Position numbers and translations under genes: made by a program. Below the pieces are notes generated by a model. That model saw nothing but the letters and a program-made list of their open reading frames with translations, was not told the origin of the DNA and made no database searches. A stretch of DNA of 6,850 nt from DASYXW01 sp035934405 (GTDB lineage: Bacteria > Acidobacteriota > Terriglobia > UBA7540): the NCBI GenBank assembly GCA_035934405.1, contig DASYXW010000077.1, forward strand, positions 1 to 6,850, written 5' to 3'. This document shows, piece by piece, positions 1 through 6,244 of the stretch; the first letter of the stretch is position 1, and every line of letters begins with the position of its first letter.

Positions 1-1
1 G

Positions 2-124
2 GGACTTCTGTGGCGCGATCTGCTGGTAGGCCTGCTGCTCGGCGTCATCGAGCGCCCCCGTCCGAGCGAGATCGCCGCCCGGGCACGCGACGCCACAGCC
101 GCTTTCCTTCGGATTCATTCGTGA
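2..124 (+). CDS. C-terminal end of a TetR/AcrR-family transcriptional regulator (5' truncated by the window)
   Basis: The window opens inside this gene, and frame 2 stays open for 40 codons to a TGA at 122-124. The visible peptide has a helix with a Trp and many Leu (LLWRDLLVGLLLG), a Pro-containing turn (ERPRPSEI), then an amphipathic helix ending in AAFLRIHS. That order matches the last two helices of the ligand-binding and dimerisation domain of TetR/AcrR repressors of the AefR-like type, which usually finish with a Phe-Leu pair close to the end. The DNA-binding helix-turn-helix, which would settle the family, lies outside the window, so neither operator nor ligand can be judged. The gene converges on the lipoprotein gene at 469-2592. 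The other two forward frames lack this helical pattern. Family assignment is an inference from a short tail. Confidence 0.6.
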   Translation, partial: GLLWRDLLVGLLLGVIERPRPSEIAARARDATAAFLRIHS

Positions 125-468
125 GGCGACACCCGTGACCGTAACCAGCCGCCGCCGCTTGTGCGGAGCTACCGGGCGTTCAAGCGAAGGTCCGGAAAGA
201 AGGTGAAGCCGTCTTTGTGCGCCCTGAACTGAATGCCAGCGTTTCGTTTGGCAGCCGCGGACAACTCGAGGAAAAGCAAAGACTTCCAAATTCGTAGGGC
301 GCTCGCTGTCGCAAAATGCGAGCGAATTGAATTGAGGGGCAAGCGCAACAGTCACTTAGCAGCACGTTGCAGGAGTTCGGTTGCAGCGGGCGCCGGAGCA
401 AACATTGTGTGGCTCAAGGGATTACGGCAGCTTCAGCCGCTGCAACCATGGGAGCACGATCCCACAGG
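125..468. other. Gene-free convergent spacer
   Basis: This 344-bp stretch lies between the stop of the TetR-type gene and the stop of the minus-strand lipoprotein gene. Short open frames occur on both strands, but none has a good ribosome site with protein-like composition. Small inverted repeats are present: CGCTCGC at 300-306 with GCGAGCG at 318-324, which encloses the alternative stem TCGCA-AAA-TGCGA at 309-321; and TGGGA at 449-453 with TCCCA at 460-464. None is followed by a T-run on either strand, so I cannot call an intrinsic terminator. Confidence 0.6.
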
Positions 469-2592
469 CTAAGGCACCACCTTCCATGCAACGACGCTGT
501 TGCCAGCCGGTACCACGAGCCAGCCTTCACCGGCGCCAAGACCCGTCAGCTGATTGGCATTCTGCTCGTCCGGCCCGTTGATCGGCGTGCCGGTGCTGCC
601 GCTCCACACGACAGTACCGCTGGAGGCGTCCAGCGCGTACACATTACCCGACGTTGAACCAATGACGACTACGCCGTCGATGATGAGCGGCGCCGTCGTG
701 AGCATGCCGTCGCCCTGGAATGTCCATAGGGAGTTGCCGCTGCTTTGGTCAACGGCGGTCAGCGTCGACATGTTTGTCTGGATGTCCGTGCTCAGGAAAA
801 ACCCCGAAGTGGTCGAGAATGCAGGGATTGCCGAGGGGCCAAAGGACCCAAGCACCTTCCCGGTTTCAGCATCGAAGATCTGATCATGTGGCGAGCTCGC
901 GTAGTCGCGCGTGTAGAGCTTGCCATTTGCGTAGACAGCCGTGACACCACCACCGCCCCCGCAGCCGCCTGAGTACTGCCACAGCGGCGTGCCAACCAGC
1001 GGGTCGAACTTGAAAACGTTACACGGTACCGATACGAAGACCCCGTCGCTCGACACGGTGGGAGAGGCCTTGCCGCCGCCTGTGCCCGTCGTCCAGAGGA
1101 CGTTACCGGTGGCCTCGTCGAGAGCGGTAAGCCCACCGAGATAGATGACACCATTCACCGCAGTCGGCGCTATCGTCTGAAAAACGAGCGAGGGCTGTCT
1201 CACTGACCATAGCGTCGCGCCCGTCGGCGCATCAAAGGCCCAGACGGTTCCGTCGAAATTCACGACGAAGACGGTGCCATGATCATATGCGGCGGCGGAG
1301 AAGGAATACGTACCGGGAATGGTGACGGGGCCCCACACGGTCGCACCGGTCGTGAGGTTCAGCGCGTACAAAGAGGTCCCATAAGCAGTTGGATCCGTCG
1401 CATTGACGCCCGTAGTGACGATCACGAGCGCGCCCGCAATAATCGGGTAAGAGACCGGGCCGTTCAGCTTGATCGCCCAGTTCGCCGACGGCGGGAACGT
1501 CGGCCCGTTGGCGCCCACCGTGGCACGGCCGGAATGCGCATAGTCGATCTGGAACGTCACCGACTGGCTGAGCGGCGGCGCCGGGGAGGGATTTGGTACG
1601 AAGACGTGGGCATTCGCAGTCCCCGAGAATCCGCCGAGAGCTGCGGTCACCACCGCATCCCCGCCCGCGACGCCGGTTATCAAGCCGCTCGCGCTGACTG
1701 TCACCTTGCTCGAGTCGGACGAAGACCAGGCCGCCTGCGTCGTTATGTCCCGAGTCGAGCCATCCGCGTAGGCTCCCTGTGCCGTCAGCTGAGCCGTTTT
1801 GCCGGGCGAGACCGTGATGGCTTGCGGCGTCACTGTAACGCCCGTGAGCGTGGAACTCGCGTTCTGTAAGGTCACGCTGGAGTATTGAAAACCTCCGATA
1901 ACCAGGCCGGAGCCCTGTGCGGCGCCTGGCATGGGCAGCACATCGACAATGCCGACCAGAAGAAAGCGACTACCGGCTGAAAGGCTGTTAGCCGAGATCG
2001 TGTCGGAGCTTTCCGTCGCCGGCAAAATCAGGAAGGTCCCATTGGAGGGGTACACGAGATTGCCGCTCGTGTCGAATATGCCAAGGGCATAGCGCGAACT
2101 GCTGTCGGGAGTTGCACCCGACCAGCTCACGATGTTGTCGGAGCCGGTGGACCATGTGCTGCCGGAGGCAGGGGTCAGGATCGCCGGATATGCTCCGAAC
2201 TGTGTGCCGGAAGCGGTATAGGCTACACCTCCGGCGATTACGCTAAGCGCGACCGCGGCGCCTGGGGAGAGGTTCAGTGCGCCCAGGTACTGCGAGTCCG
2301 CAGCGTAATAGCTCAGGGTGGTTTCATTTACCTTCACCACGGCATTGGTGATCGGTAAACCATTCTGATCGGTAACCTTTACGCCGGCGTCGGTGTTAAA
2401 GCCGCTTGGCAGAAAGCCGGGCGGGATACTGCCGGTGGGAAAGCTCAGCACACTGGCGACGATCGTCGGCTGCGGCGGCGCTCCCCCGCCGCCGCTGCTG
2501 CCACCACCACCGCCGCCGCCTCCGCAGCCAGACAGCACGCCGCATCCGAGTATCGCGATCTCGATCCAGCGGCCCAGCGCAAGCTTGCTCAC
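469..2592 (-). CDS. Lipoprotein with Big_2 Ig-like domain and PQQ-type beta-propeller
   Basis: This is a 707-aa secreted lipoprotein of unknown substrate. The N-terminus has Lys3, Arg8, a short hydrophobic stretch and a lipobox (LSGC) with the acylated Cys at residue 23, so it should be lipid-anchored in the envelope. An eight-Gly run and a second Gly block (to residue 37) form a flexible tether. Residues about 65-135 resemble a carboxypeptidase-regulatory-like beta-sandwich (VKVTDQNGLPITNAVVKV). Residues 251-330 are a bacterial Ig-like Big_2 domain (TVTPQAITVSPGKTAQLTA, then WSSSD and SGLITGVAGGDAVVTA). From about 345 to the end are PQQ-type propeller blades, seen as repeated units such as LYALNLTTGATVW, VWAFDAPTGATLW, LTALDEATGNVLW and VYALDASSGTVVW. 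These blades resemble BamB and quinoprotein dehydrogenases, but no dehydrogenase catalytic features are evident, so a binding or scaffold role is more likely. The start is GTG, chosen because it has a strong ribosome site and begins directly at the signal peptide. The TAG stop is at 469-471. Confidence 0.9.
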   Translation of the reverse strand: MSKLALGRWIEIAILGCGVLSGCGGGGGGGGSSGGGGAPPQPTIVASVLSFPTGSIPPGFLPSGFNTDAGVKVTDQNGLPITNAVVKVNETTLSYYAADSQYLGALNLSPGAAVALSVIAGGVAYTASGTQFGAYPAILTPASGSTWSTGSDNIVSWSGATPDSSSRYALGIFDTSGNLVYPSNGTFLILPATESSDTISANSLSAGSRFLLVGIVDVLPMPGAAQGSGLVIGGFQYSSVTLQNASSTLTGVTVTPQAITVSPGKTAQLTAQGAYADGSTRDITTQAAWSSSDSSKVTVSASGLITGVAGGDAVVTAALGGFSGTANAHVFVPNPSPAPPLSQSVTFQIDYAHSGRATVGANGPTFPPSANWAIKLNGPVSYPIIAGALVIVTTGVNATDPTAYGTSLYALNLTTGATVWGPVTIPGTYSFSAAAYDHGTVFVVNFDGTVWAFDAPTGATLWSVRQPSLVFQTIAPTAVNGVIYLGGLTALDEATGNVLWTTGTGGGKASPTVSSDGVFVSVPCNVFKFDPLVGTPLWQYSGGCGGGGGVTAVYANGKLYTRDYASSPHDQIFDAETGKVLGSFGPSAIPAFSTTSGFFLSTDIQTNMSTLTAVDQSSGNSLWTFQGDGMLTTAPLIIDGVVVIGSTSGNVYALDASSGTVVWSGSTGTPINGPDEQNANQLTGLGAGEGWLVVPAGNSVVAWKVVP
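2482..2523 (-). repeat. GGN trinucleotide run encoding the poly-Gly tether
   Basis: These bases encode residues 24-37 of the lipoprotein, which are all Gly apart from Ser32-Ser33. On the plus strand they appear as runs of CCG and CCA triplets. Length changes in units of three would only lengthen or shorten the tether after the acylated Cys23. A second, shorter Gly run follows Cys544 in the propeller (codons at 946-960). Confidence 0.8.
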
Positions 2593-2598
2593 GATTTG

Positions 2599-2605
2599 CC
2601 CCCTC
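2599..2605 (-). promoter_or_regulatory. Shine-Dalgarno site of the lipoprotein gene
   Basis: On the minus strand the bases read GAGGGGG. They sit about 6-9 nt before the GTG start, depending on which bases pair. The purine-rich block supports the GTG start, since there is no in-frame ATG before the signal peptide. Confidence 0.6.
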
Positions 2606-2666
2606 GGCCGCGCCCGTTCGTCGTTGTTGGCTGGTGCGCGTCGGAGCTCTAAGATCAGACTGCCTT

Positions 2667-2695
2667 AACCTAGCACGCCCGCATCGCCCCATCAA
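2667..2695 (-). promoter_or_regulatory. Weak candidate sigma-70 promoter for the lipoprotein gene
   Basis: On the minus strand TTGATG (2690-2695) and TAGGTT (2667-2672) are separated by 17 bp and lie about 75 bp before the GTG start. The -35 box matches the consensus at four of six positions and the -10 box at three of six. This is only suggestive in GC-rich DNA. It lies just downstream of the stem-loop at 2714-2740. Confidence 0.2.
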
Positions 2696-2713
2696 ACGCC
2701 CGCGATAGCAGGC

Positions 2714-2740
2714 GCCGTCACCAGACCGCATGGCGACGGC
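2714..2740. other. Stem-loop between the hydrolase and lipoprotein genes
   Basis: GCCGTC at 2714-2719 pairs with GACGGC at 2735-2740. After one A-C mismatch, CCA (2721-2723) pairs with TGG (2731-2733), closing a 7-nt loop. The stem therefore has nine pairs and one mismatch. It lies about 105 bp past the stop of the minus-strand hydrolase gene and just upstream of the weak promoter for the lipoprotein. No T-run follows on the minus strand, so it is not a standard intrinsic terminator. It may be a transcript-end stem, an operator, or chance in GC-rich DNA. Confidence 0.4.
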
Positions 2741-2844
2741 TGCCACAGACGCGGCGGCCATGGTGTTCGTGGAGTGCGATGTGGACCGCGATTCTTGCGA
2801 GCGTGAGGCGCGGCTCGTCGAAGAGGAAGCGCGCACGCCAGTTC

Positions 2845-3783
2845 CTAGATCTCGAGTAAGTCCTTACCGACAATTATCGGGCCCGGAAAGTGGACGCGCG
2901 CCGCTTCAATCCACATTTGATCGGAAATCTCGGGATCGTCCGGAGGAACCAGATGCGAAAGTACGAGCAACTTAACGCCAGCCCGCTGGGCTACGCGCCC
3001 GGCCTCCTCTGCGGTCGTGTGGTGCGACATGATACTTTTTTTCAGGGTTGCCGCGTTGGGAGCGCTGGCGACCAAGCGATCAATCCCTTGCACGTAGAGA
3101 GCCTCATGGACGAGAACGTCGGCACCCTGAGCAAGGCCAACGAGATTGTCGGAAGGAGTGGTATCGCCGGAGATTACAATCGAGCGATCTGCTGCGTCGA
3201 ATCGATAACCGAACGCCGGCACGACTGGCGGGTGGTTCACAAGTGCCGCCGTCACCTTCACGTTCTCGTCCTGCATGACGGTGCCACCGTGGTTCAGCTC
3301 ATGGACATGAACCAGCGGAATAAGAGGCACGCGGCCCTCGTCGGCAATACGCGTGTTGATGTCGTACGCATTCATCTCGAAGAACAACTCAGTCATCTTC
3401 TGGAGCGGTGGCGGCCCCCACGTGTCGACGCGAGTTTTCAACCCAGCCGCCCATGCTAACCAGATCAGATTTCCATAATCGGCGTCATGGTCTGAATGGT
3501 GATGCGTGATGAAAACGTGTCGAAGTGCGGCCAACGGCACCCCGGCAAAGGCAAGCTGGCGCGCGACCCCGTTTCCGCAATCAATCACGTATGCCGTGCC
3601 GTTCGCGACGATTACCTGTGCCGATGGCCCGCTGGCCTTCCGCGGGCGTGGCCCACCGCCCGTGCCAAGAAGTATGAGTCTGGTCCTGACGTTTTCTGCG
3701 TCGCTGCGTGTCGAATACGACGCTGCACCAGCCAACGCGGCGGTGTAGGCCAGAAATGTCCGCCGATTGATGTTTATCACCAT
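2845..3783 (-). CDS. Tat-exported RNase Z-like metallo-beta-lactamase-fold hydrolase
   Basis: This is a 312-aa dinuclear-metal hydrolase of unknown substrate. The N-terminus carries a twin-arginine motif (NRRTFL, Arg7-Arg8) followed by a hydrophobic AYTAALAGAASY stretch, so export of the folded protein by Tat is likely. The mature part begins with a first strand and LGTGGG (39-44). The signature THHHSDHD gives metal ligands His94, His96, Asp98 and His99. His184 (VNHPP), Asp207 (SGDT) and His277 (LSH) complete the expected seven. VHEA (225-228) and SHHTTAEEA (253-261) match the HEAT and His-Ser/Thr-Thr motifs of the RNase Z/ELAC branch. The exosite arm of true tRNase Z is not evident, and export argues against tRNA processing. 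An arylsulfatase-like or other periplasmic ester hydrolase is more plausible. The ATG start has a Shine-Dalgarno site. The TAG stop is at 2845-2847. It lies 258 bp downstream of the regulator gene on the same strand. Confidence 0.9.
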   Translation of the reverse strand: MVININRRTFLAYTAALAGAASYSTRSDAENVRTRLILLGTGGGPRPRKASGPSAQVIVANGTAYVIDCGNGVARQLAFAGVPLAALRHVFITHHHSDHDADYGNLIWLAWAAGLKTRVDTWGPPPLQKMTELFFEMNAYDINTRIADEGRVPLIPLVHVHELNHGGTVMQDENVKVTAALVNHPPVVPAFGYRFDAADRSIVISGDTTPSDNLVGLAQGADVLVHEALYVQGIDRLVASAPNAATLKKSIMSHHTTAEEAGRVAQRAGVKLLVLSHLVPPDDPEISDQMWIEAARVHFPGPIIVGKDLLEI

Positions 3784-3792
3784 GTCGATTCG

Positions 3793-3798
3793 CTCCCT
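3793..3798 (-). promoter_or_regulatory. Shine-Dalgarno site of the hydrolase gene
   Basis: The minus strand reads AGGGAG here, nine nt before the ATG at 3781-3783. It fixes the start just ahead of the Tat motif, so the export signal is part of the translated protein. Confidence 0.6.
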
Positions 3799-3815
3799 GG
3801 CCGGAACCGTGCCGT

Positions 3816-3831
3816 CGGAGCGTACACTCCG
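3816..3831. promoter_or_regulatory. 16-bp imperfect palindrome upstream of the hydrolase gene
   Basis: The sequence CGGAGCGTACACTCCG is centred on GTAC and has seven of eight symmetric pairs; the exception is one C-A position. It lies 33 bp before the hydrolase start codon, a usual place for a repressor operator or a leader hairpin. Function is inferred only from symmetry and position. Confidence 0.35.
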
Positions 3832-3856
3832 CTATCTGGAAGGCAACAGGCACTTA

Positions 3857-3896
3857 GCATCACCTGATGTCATTCGATATCACGCAATGTCACGAG
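3857..3896. repeat. Four TCA-motif copies at exact 10-bp spacing
   Basis: Consecutive 10-mers read GCATCACCTG, ATGTCATTCG, ATATCACGCA and ATGTCACGAG. TCA occupies positions 5-6 plus the preceding pyrimidine-flanked T in register in the last three, and the first copy shares TCAC at positions 4-7. The working consensus is ATRTCAC followed by three variable bases. A 10-bp period puts each copy on nearly the same face of the helix, as in arrays bound cooperatively by a regulator. The array is about 73-113 bp upstream of the hydrolase start and about 145-185 bp past the regulator stop. Confidence 0.4.
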
Positions 3897-3901
3897 TGGA
3901 C

Positions 3902-3921
3902 TGTCCCAGAATTGTCCCGGA
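3902..3921. repeat. Two TGTCCC(A/G)GA copies 11 bp apart
   Basis: TGTCCCAGA at 3902-3910 and TGTCCCGGA at 3913-3921 differ at one base and are offset by 11 bp, about one helical turn. They directly follow the 10-bp TCA-motif array. On the minus strand they read as two GGGACA units, a pattern that could be a regulator site. No integrase or tRNA gene is nearby to support an attachment-site reading. Confidence 0.4.
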
Positions 3922-3936
3922 ACGACTCACAGCAAC

Positions 3937-3952
3937 CGGCCGCTTGCGACCG
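3937..3952. promoter_or_regulatory. 16-bp imperfect palindrome between regulator and hydrolase
   Basis: CGGCCGCTTGCGACCG has seven of eight symmetric pairs around a central TT. It lies 90 bp past the regulator stop. As RNA it could form only a very tight hairpin, and no T-run follows on the minus strand, so a protein-binding site is as likely as a terminator. Chance symmetry in GC-rich DNA cannot be excluded. Confidence 0.25.
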
Positions 3953-4041
3953 TAGCTGTCGTCGCCGCCTGCCTGATTGCCGCCGTTCAGAATGAGGCTG
4001 GGAGATATTCGAATGACCGCGTTCCGTGGCACCGGATCGCA

Positions 4042-6138
4042 TCAGCTTGGAAACTTCAGCGCCTGCTCGATCGCCTGGAAGCGCGGCTCCTTGCGCAGTG
4101 GATCAAGGGAACTGTCCACCTTGCGCCACAGTAACCAGGGACTGCGCAGGCGCATTGCCGTATCGAGCCACTCGAGCGCCTCGGCCGACCGACCCCACTC
4201 CGCGTAGATCTCGGCGTAGAGGAATGCGCCGGCGTCGCCCGCAGAGGCTCGAAGCTTGGCCAACTCCGCCCGTGCATCGCGGTGCCGTCCAAGCTTCTCA
4301 TAGGTAGTCGCCAGGCAATCCTGCGTGACGAAGTGCTCGAGCTTGATTTCGCATACCGACCGAGAGCGCTCGAGGTCTCCGAGCGCGTAGTAGATGAACC
4401 CGAGGTGTGCGTGTGTATACGCGTTGCCCGGGGCGATCGCTAAGGCGTCGTTCAACGCGGCGATCGCCTTGTCGTAGCGCCTGGCGGCCTCCAGCACTTC
4501 GCCGAGCCTCCGATGGCTTTCGCTATCCAACGGGTTTAGGAGCACCGCACGGCGCGCAGCGGCGACCGCCTGGTCAAAATGCCCCATTAGGGCGGCAAAG
4601 TGCGCGTAAAGCCCTAATACCCACTCACTGCCAGAACCGAGCGCCAGGGCACGCTCGTACTCCCTCTCCCCACTCGCAAAGTCAAGGGCCTCTTCCGCCA
4701 CGACGGCCAACGCCAAGTGGCTTTCGGGGAGCTCGGGAGCCAATTCCGCCGCCTTGAGTGCCTCGGATTGCGCAGTGAGAAGGGTGCCGCGCATAGATGG
4801 ACCCATGTCAAAGAGGGCGACCCGAGCGAGTGCGATCGAGCGAGCAGCGTGTGCGAGCGCGTAATCGGGATCCAGGTTAGCCGCCTCGGTGAAGCCGGCC
4901 ACCACTTCCTCTCTCAGGGTAGGAACATCGGACGAAGACCAGTAGGCCTTCAAGGCGCGCAGGTAGGCATCGAACGCGGCCGGATTGTGCGTACCACCCA
5001 ACTCGACCTTCGCAGCCGTGTTGCCAAGCAGCTTCACCCTCAGTGCCGCCGCGACGGCATTTGCAATTTCGCCCTGCAGTATGAGGATGTCGCCCAAGTC
5101 CCGGTCGTAAGTGGCAGACCACAGGTTGAAACCGGTGATTGCGTCCGTCAGTCGGGCGGTGACCCGCACCGTGTGAGCCGACCGACGGACGCTCCCATCG
5201 AGGACGGCCGCCACGTTGAGCCGGTGCGCAATAGTTCCGAGGTCGACGTCCTTGCCCTTGAAATAGAACGAAGAAGTGCGGCCCGCGATCTGCAACTCAT
5301 TGATACGGGCAAGGGAGTTCAGCAGTTCTTCCGTAAGGCCGTCGGAGAAGTATTCCTGTTCCTTGTCGCCGCTCAAGTTGATCAACGGCAGCACCGCTAT
5401 GGAATTCGGGGGCGGAGCGAAGGGCACCGCACCCGCGGGCGCGACGTTTGCGGGGGGCAAGTGCGAAGGCGCTTCCACGCCGAACCAGGTAACGATGAGC
5501 CACGCGGGAAGTGCGAGCAGCGCGAGGCCCAGGGCCGCCCAACGCCACCCGTGACGTATACCCACCGGCTGCACCTTGGAGATTGGAGAGAGTTGGGGCG
5601 AGGCCGGCCCCTCCGGCTGCGGCATTCCGGCCATCAACGCACCCTGCGCCTGTGGCGCACTGTCGATATGAGCGTGCGCCTCCGGAAGCGGAATGAAACG
5701 GTAGCCGTGCCGGGGCAGAGTCTCGATGTAGCGCGGGGAGTCGGCGTCATCGCCGAGTGCGTCGCGCAGCTTGACGATCGCCTTGGTCAGGCTGCGATCG
5801 AAGTCGACATAGGCCCCGTTACTCCATACGCGGCGGCGCAGCTCCTCGCGAGTAACCACCTCACCGGGCCGCTCGATGAGCGCCCGCAGAATCTCCAGCG
5901 GCTGCGGCTGCAAGGCAACGCGGCGTCCACTGCGCCGGAGCTCGCCGGCACGTGGATCGAGCTCAAACACGCCGAAGCGCACCGGAGAGTTGGTGGGTGT
6001 GTCCACCTCTTGTCGCTCGATTGGGGTGGCTTGCGACACAAACGATAGTGCCCGCGCGCGCATCATTGCAAGGGCGCTGGAGACTCGCGAGCAGGAGACA
6101 GCTTTACGCCATCCAATCAACCACTTACGCGGGAGCAC
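4042..6138 (-). CDS. CadC-like membrane regulator: winged helix, TM segment, TolB-like domain, TPRs
   Basis: The longest frame gives 698 aa from a GTG. Residues about 53-150 are an OmpR/PhoB-type winged-helix DNA-binding domain (VRFGVFELDPRAGELRR, then PGEVVTREELRRRVW, VDFDRSLTKAIVKLRDALGD and YIETLPRHGYRFIP). A Pro/Gln-rich linker leads to one membrane helix at about 199-219 (WRWAALGLALLALPAW). Residues 246-370 form a TolB-amino-terminal-like domain (SIAVLPLINLSGDKEQEYFS, then LDGSVRRS and LWSATYDRDLGDI). Residues about 385-690 are tetratricopeptide repeats, for example HRRLGEVLEAARRYDKAIAA and HAHLGFIYYALGDLERS. The expected topology is a cytoplasmic DNA-binding head with a periplasmic TolB/TPR sensor, as in CadC-type one-component regulators. 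The true start is uncertain. The first 33 residues are outside the domain and no candidate (GTG 6138, ATG 6066 or 6063, GTG 6039) has a strong ribosome site. Family members usually begin 10-20 residues before the winged helix, which favours GTG 6039. Target genes are unknown. Confidence 0.9.
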   Translation of the reverse strand: MLPRKWLIGWRKAVSCSRVSSALAMMRARALSFVSQATPIERQEVDTPTNSPVRFGVFELDPRAGELRRSGRRVALQPQPLEILRALIERPGEVVTREELRRRVWSNGAYVDFDRSLTKAIVKLRDALGDDADSPRYIETLPRHGYRFIPLPEAHAHIDSAPQAQGALMAGMPQPEGPASPQLSPISKVQPVGIRHGWRWAALGLALLALPAWLIVTWFGVEAPSHLPPANVAPAGAVPFAPPPNSIAVLPLINLSGDKEQEYFSDGLTEELLNSLARINELQIAGRTSSFYFKGKDVDLGTIAHRLNVAAVLDGSVRRSAHTVRVTARLTDAITGFNLWSATYDRDLGDILILQGEIANAVAAALRVKLLGNTAAKVELGGTHNPAAFDAYLRALKAYWSSSDVPTLREEVVAGFTEAANLDPDYALAHAARSIALARVALFDMGPSMRGTLLTAQSEALKAAELAPELPESHLALAVVAEEALDFASGEREYERALALGSGSEWVLGLYAHFAALMGHFDQAVAAARRAVLLNPLDSESHRRLGEVLEAARRYDKAIAALNDALAIAPGNAYTHAHLGFIYYALGDLERSRSVCEIKLEHFVTQDCLATTYEKLGRHRDARAELAKLRASAGDAGAFLYAEIYAEWGRSAEALEWLDTAMRLRSPWLLWRKVDSSLDPLRKEPRFQAIEQALKFPS

Positions 6139-6189
6139 ATTGTTCGCATCCAGGTGTATTGAGCGAGGACCCCGGTCATGGAACCGTCA

Positions 6190-6206
6190 GCGGCGGAAGA
6201 CGCCGC
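6190..6206 (+). other. GC-rich hairpin in the leader of the secreted-protein gene
   Basis: GCGGCG at 6190-6195 and CGCCGC at 6201-6206 form a perfect six-pair stem around the five-base loop GAAGA. It lies 38 bp before the start codon of the gene at 6245. No T-run follows, so it is not a classical terminator. It could be a leader structure in the mRNA. Confidence 0.4.
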
Positions 6207-6211
6207 ACACA

Positions 6212-6225
6212 GGATCACGCGATCC
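6212..6225. promoter_or_regulatory. 14-bp imperfect palindrome next to the ribosome site
   Basis: GGATCACGCGATCC has perfect GGATC/GATCC arms and six of seven symmetric pairs overall. It ends six bases before the GGAG ribosome site of the secreted-protein gene. It could act as an operator on DNA, or as a small stem near the ribosome site in the mRNA. Confidence 0.35.
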
Positions 6226-6231
6226 CCACCC

Positions 6232-6235
6232 GGAG
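6232..6235 (+). promoter_or_regulatory. Shine-Dalgarno site of the secreted-protein gene
   Basis: GGAG lies nine bases before the ATG at 6245-6247. The next in-frame ATG (6254) has no such site, so the first ATG is preferred. Confidence 0.65.
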
Positions 6236-6244
6236 AACACCGAC

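Noticed and set aside
169..351. Minus-strand stop-to-stop frame ending in GFTFFPDLRLNAR
   Set aside because: The tail looks protein-like and could be a remnant of a gene 3' end, but the frame is only 60 codons, has no ATG or ribosome site, and matches no family I recognise.
233..472. 79-aa plus-strand frame in the convergent spacer
   Set aside because: No ribosome site, no motif, and it runs into the 3' end of the lipoprotein gene.
1279..1869. 196-aa open frame on the plus strand
   Set aside because: Antisense to the Ig-like and propeller part of the lipoprotein; very Arg-rich, with no motif.
2729..2762. CATGGC/GCCATG inverted repeat
   Set aside because: Arms of six bases separated by 22 bases are expected by chance in GC-rich DNA, and they overlap the better stem at 2714-2740.
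2396..2836. 146-aa minus-strand frame spanning the lipoprotein start and upstream gap
   Set aside because: Arg/Ser/Ala-rich shadow that overlaps the lipoprotein signal and poly-Gly region in another frame, without a domain.
3857..3921. CRISPR array or phage attachment site
   Set aside because: The repeat units are 7-9 bp at 10-11 bp spacing, far too short for CRISPR, and there is no cas, integrase or tRNA gene in the window.
4717..6048. 443-aa open frame on the plus strand
   Set aside because: It lies fully antisense to the regulator, whose domains are clear. Its composition (many Arg, Gly, His) is that of a GC-rich shadow, with no recognisable domain.
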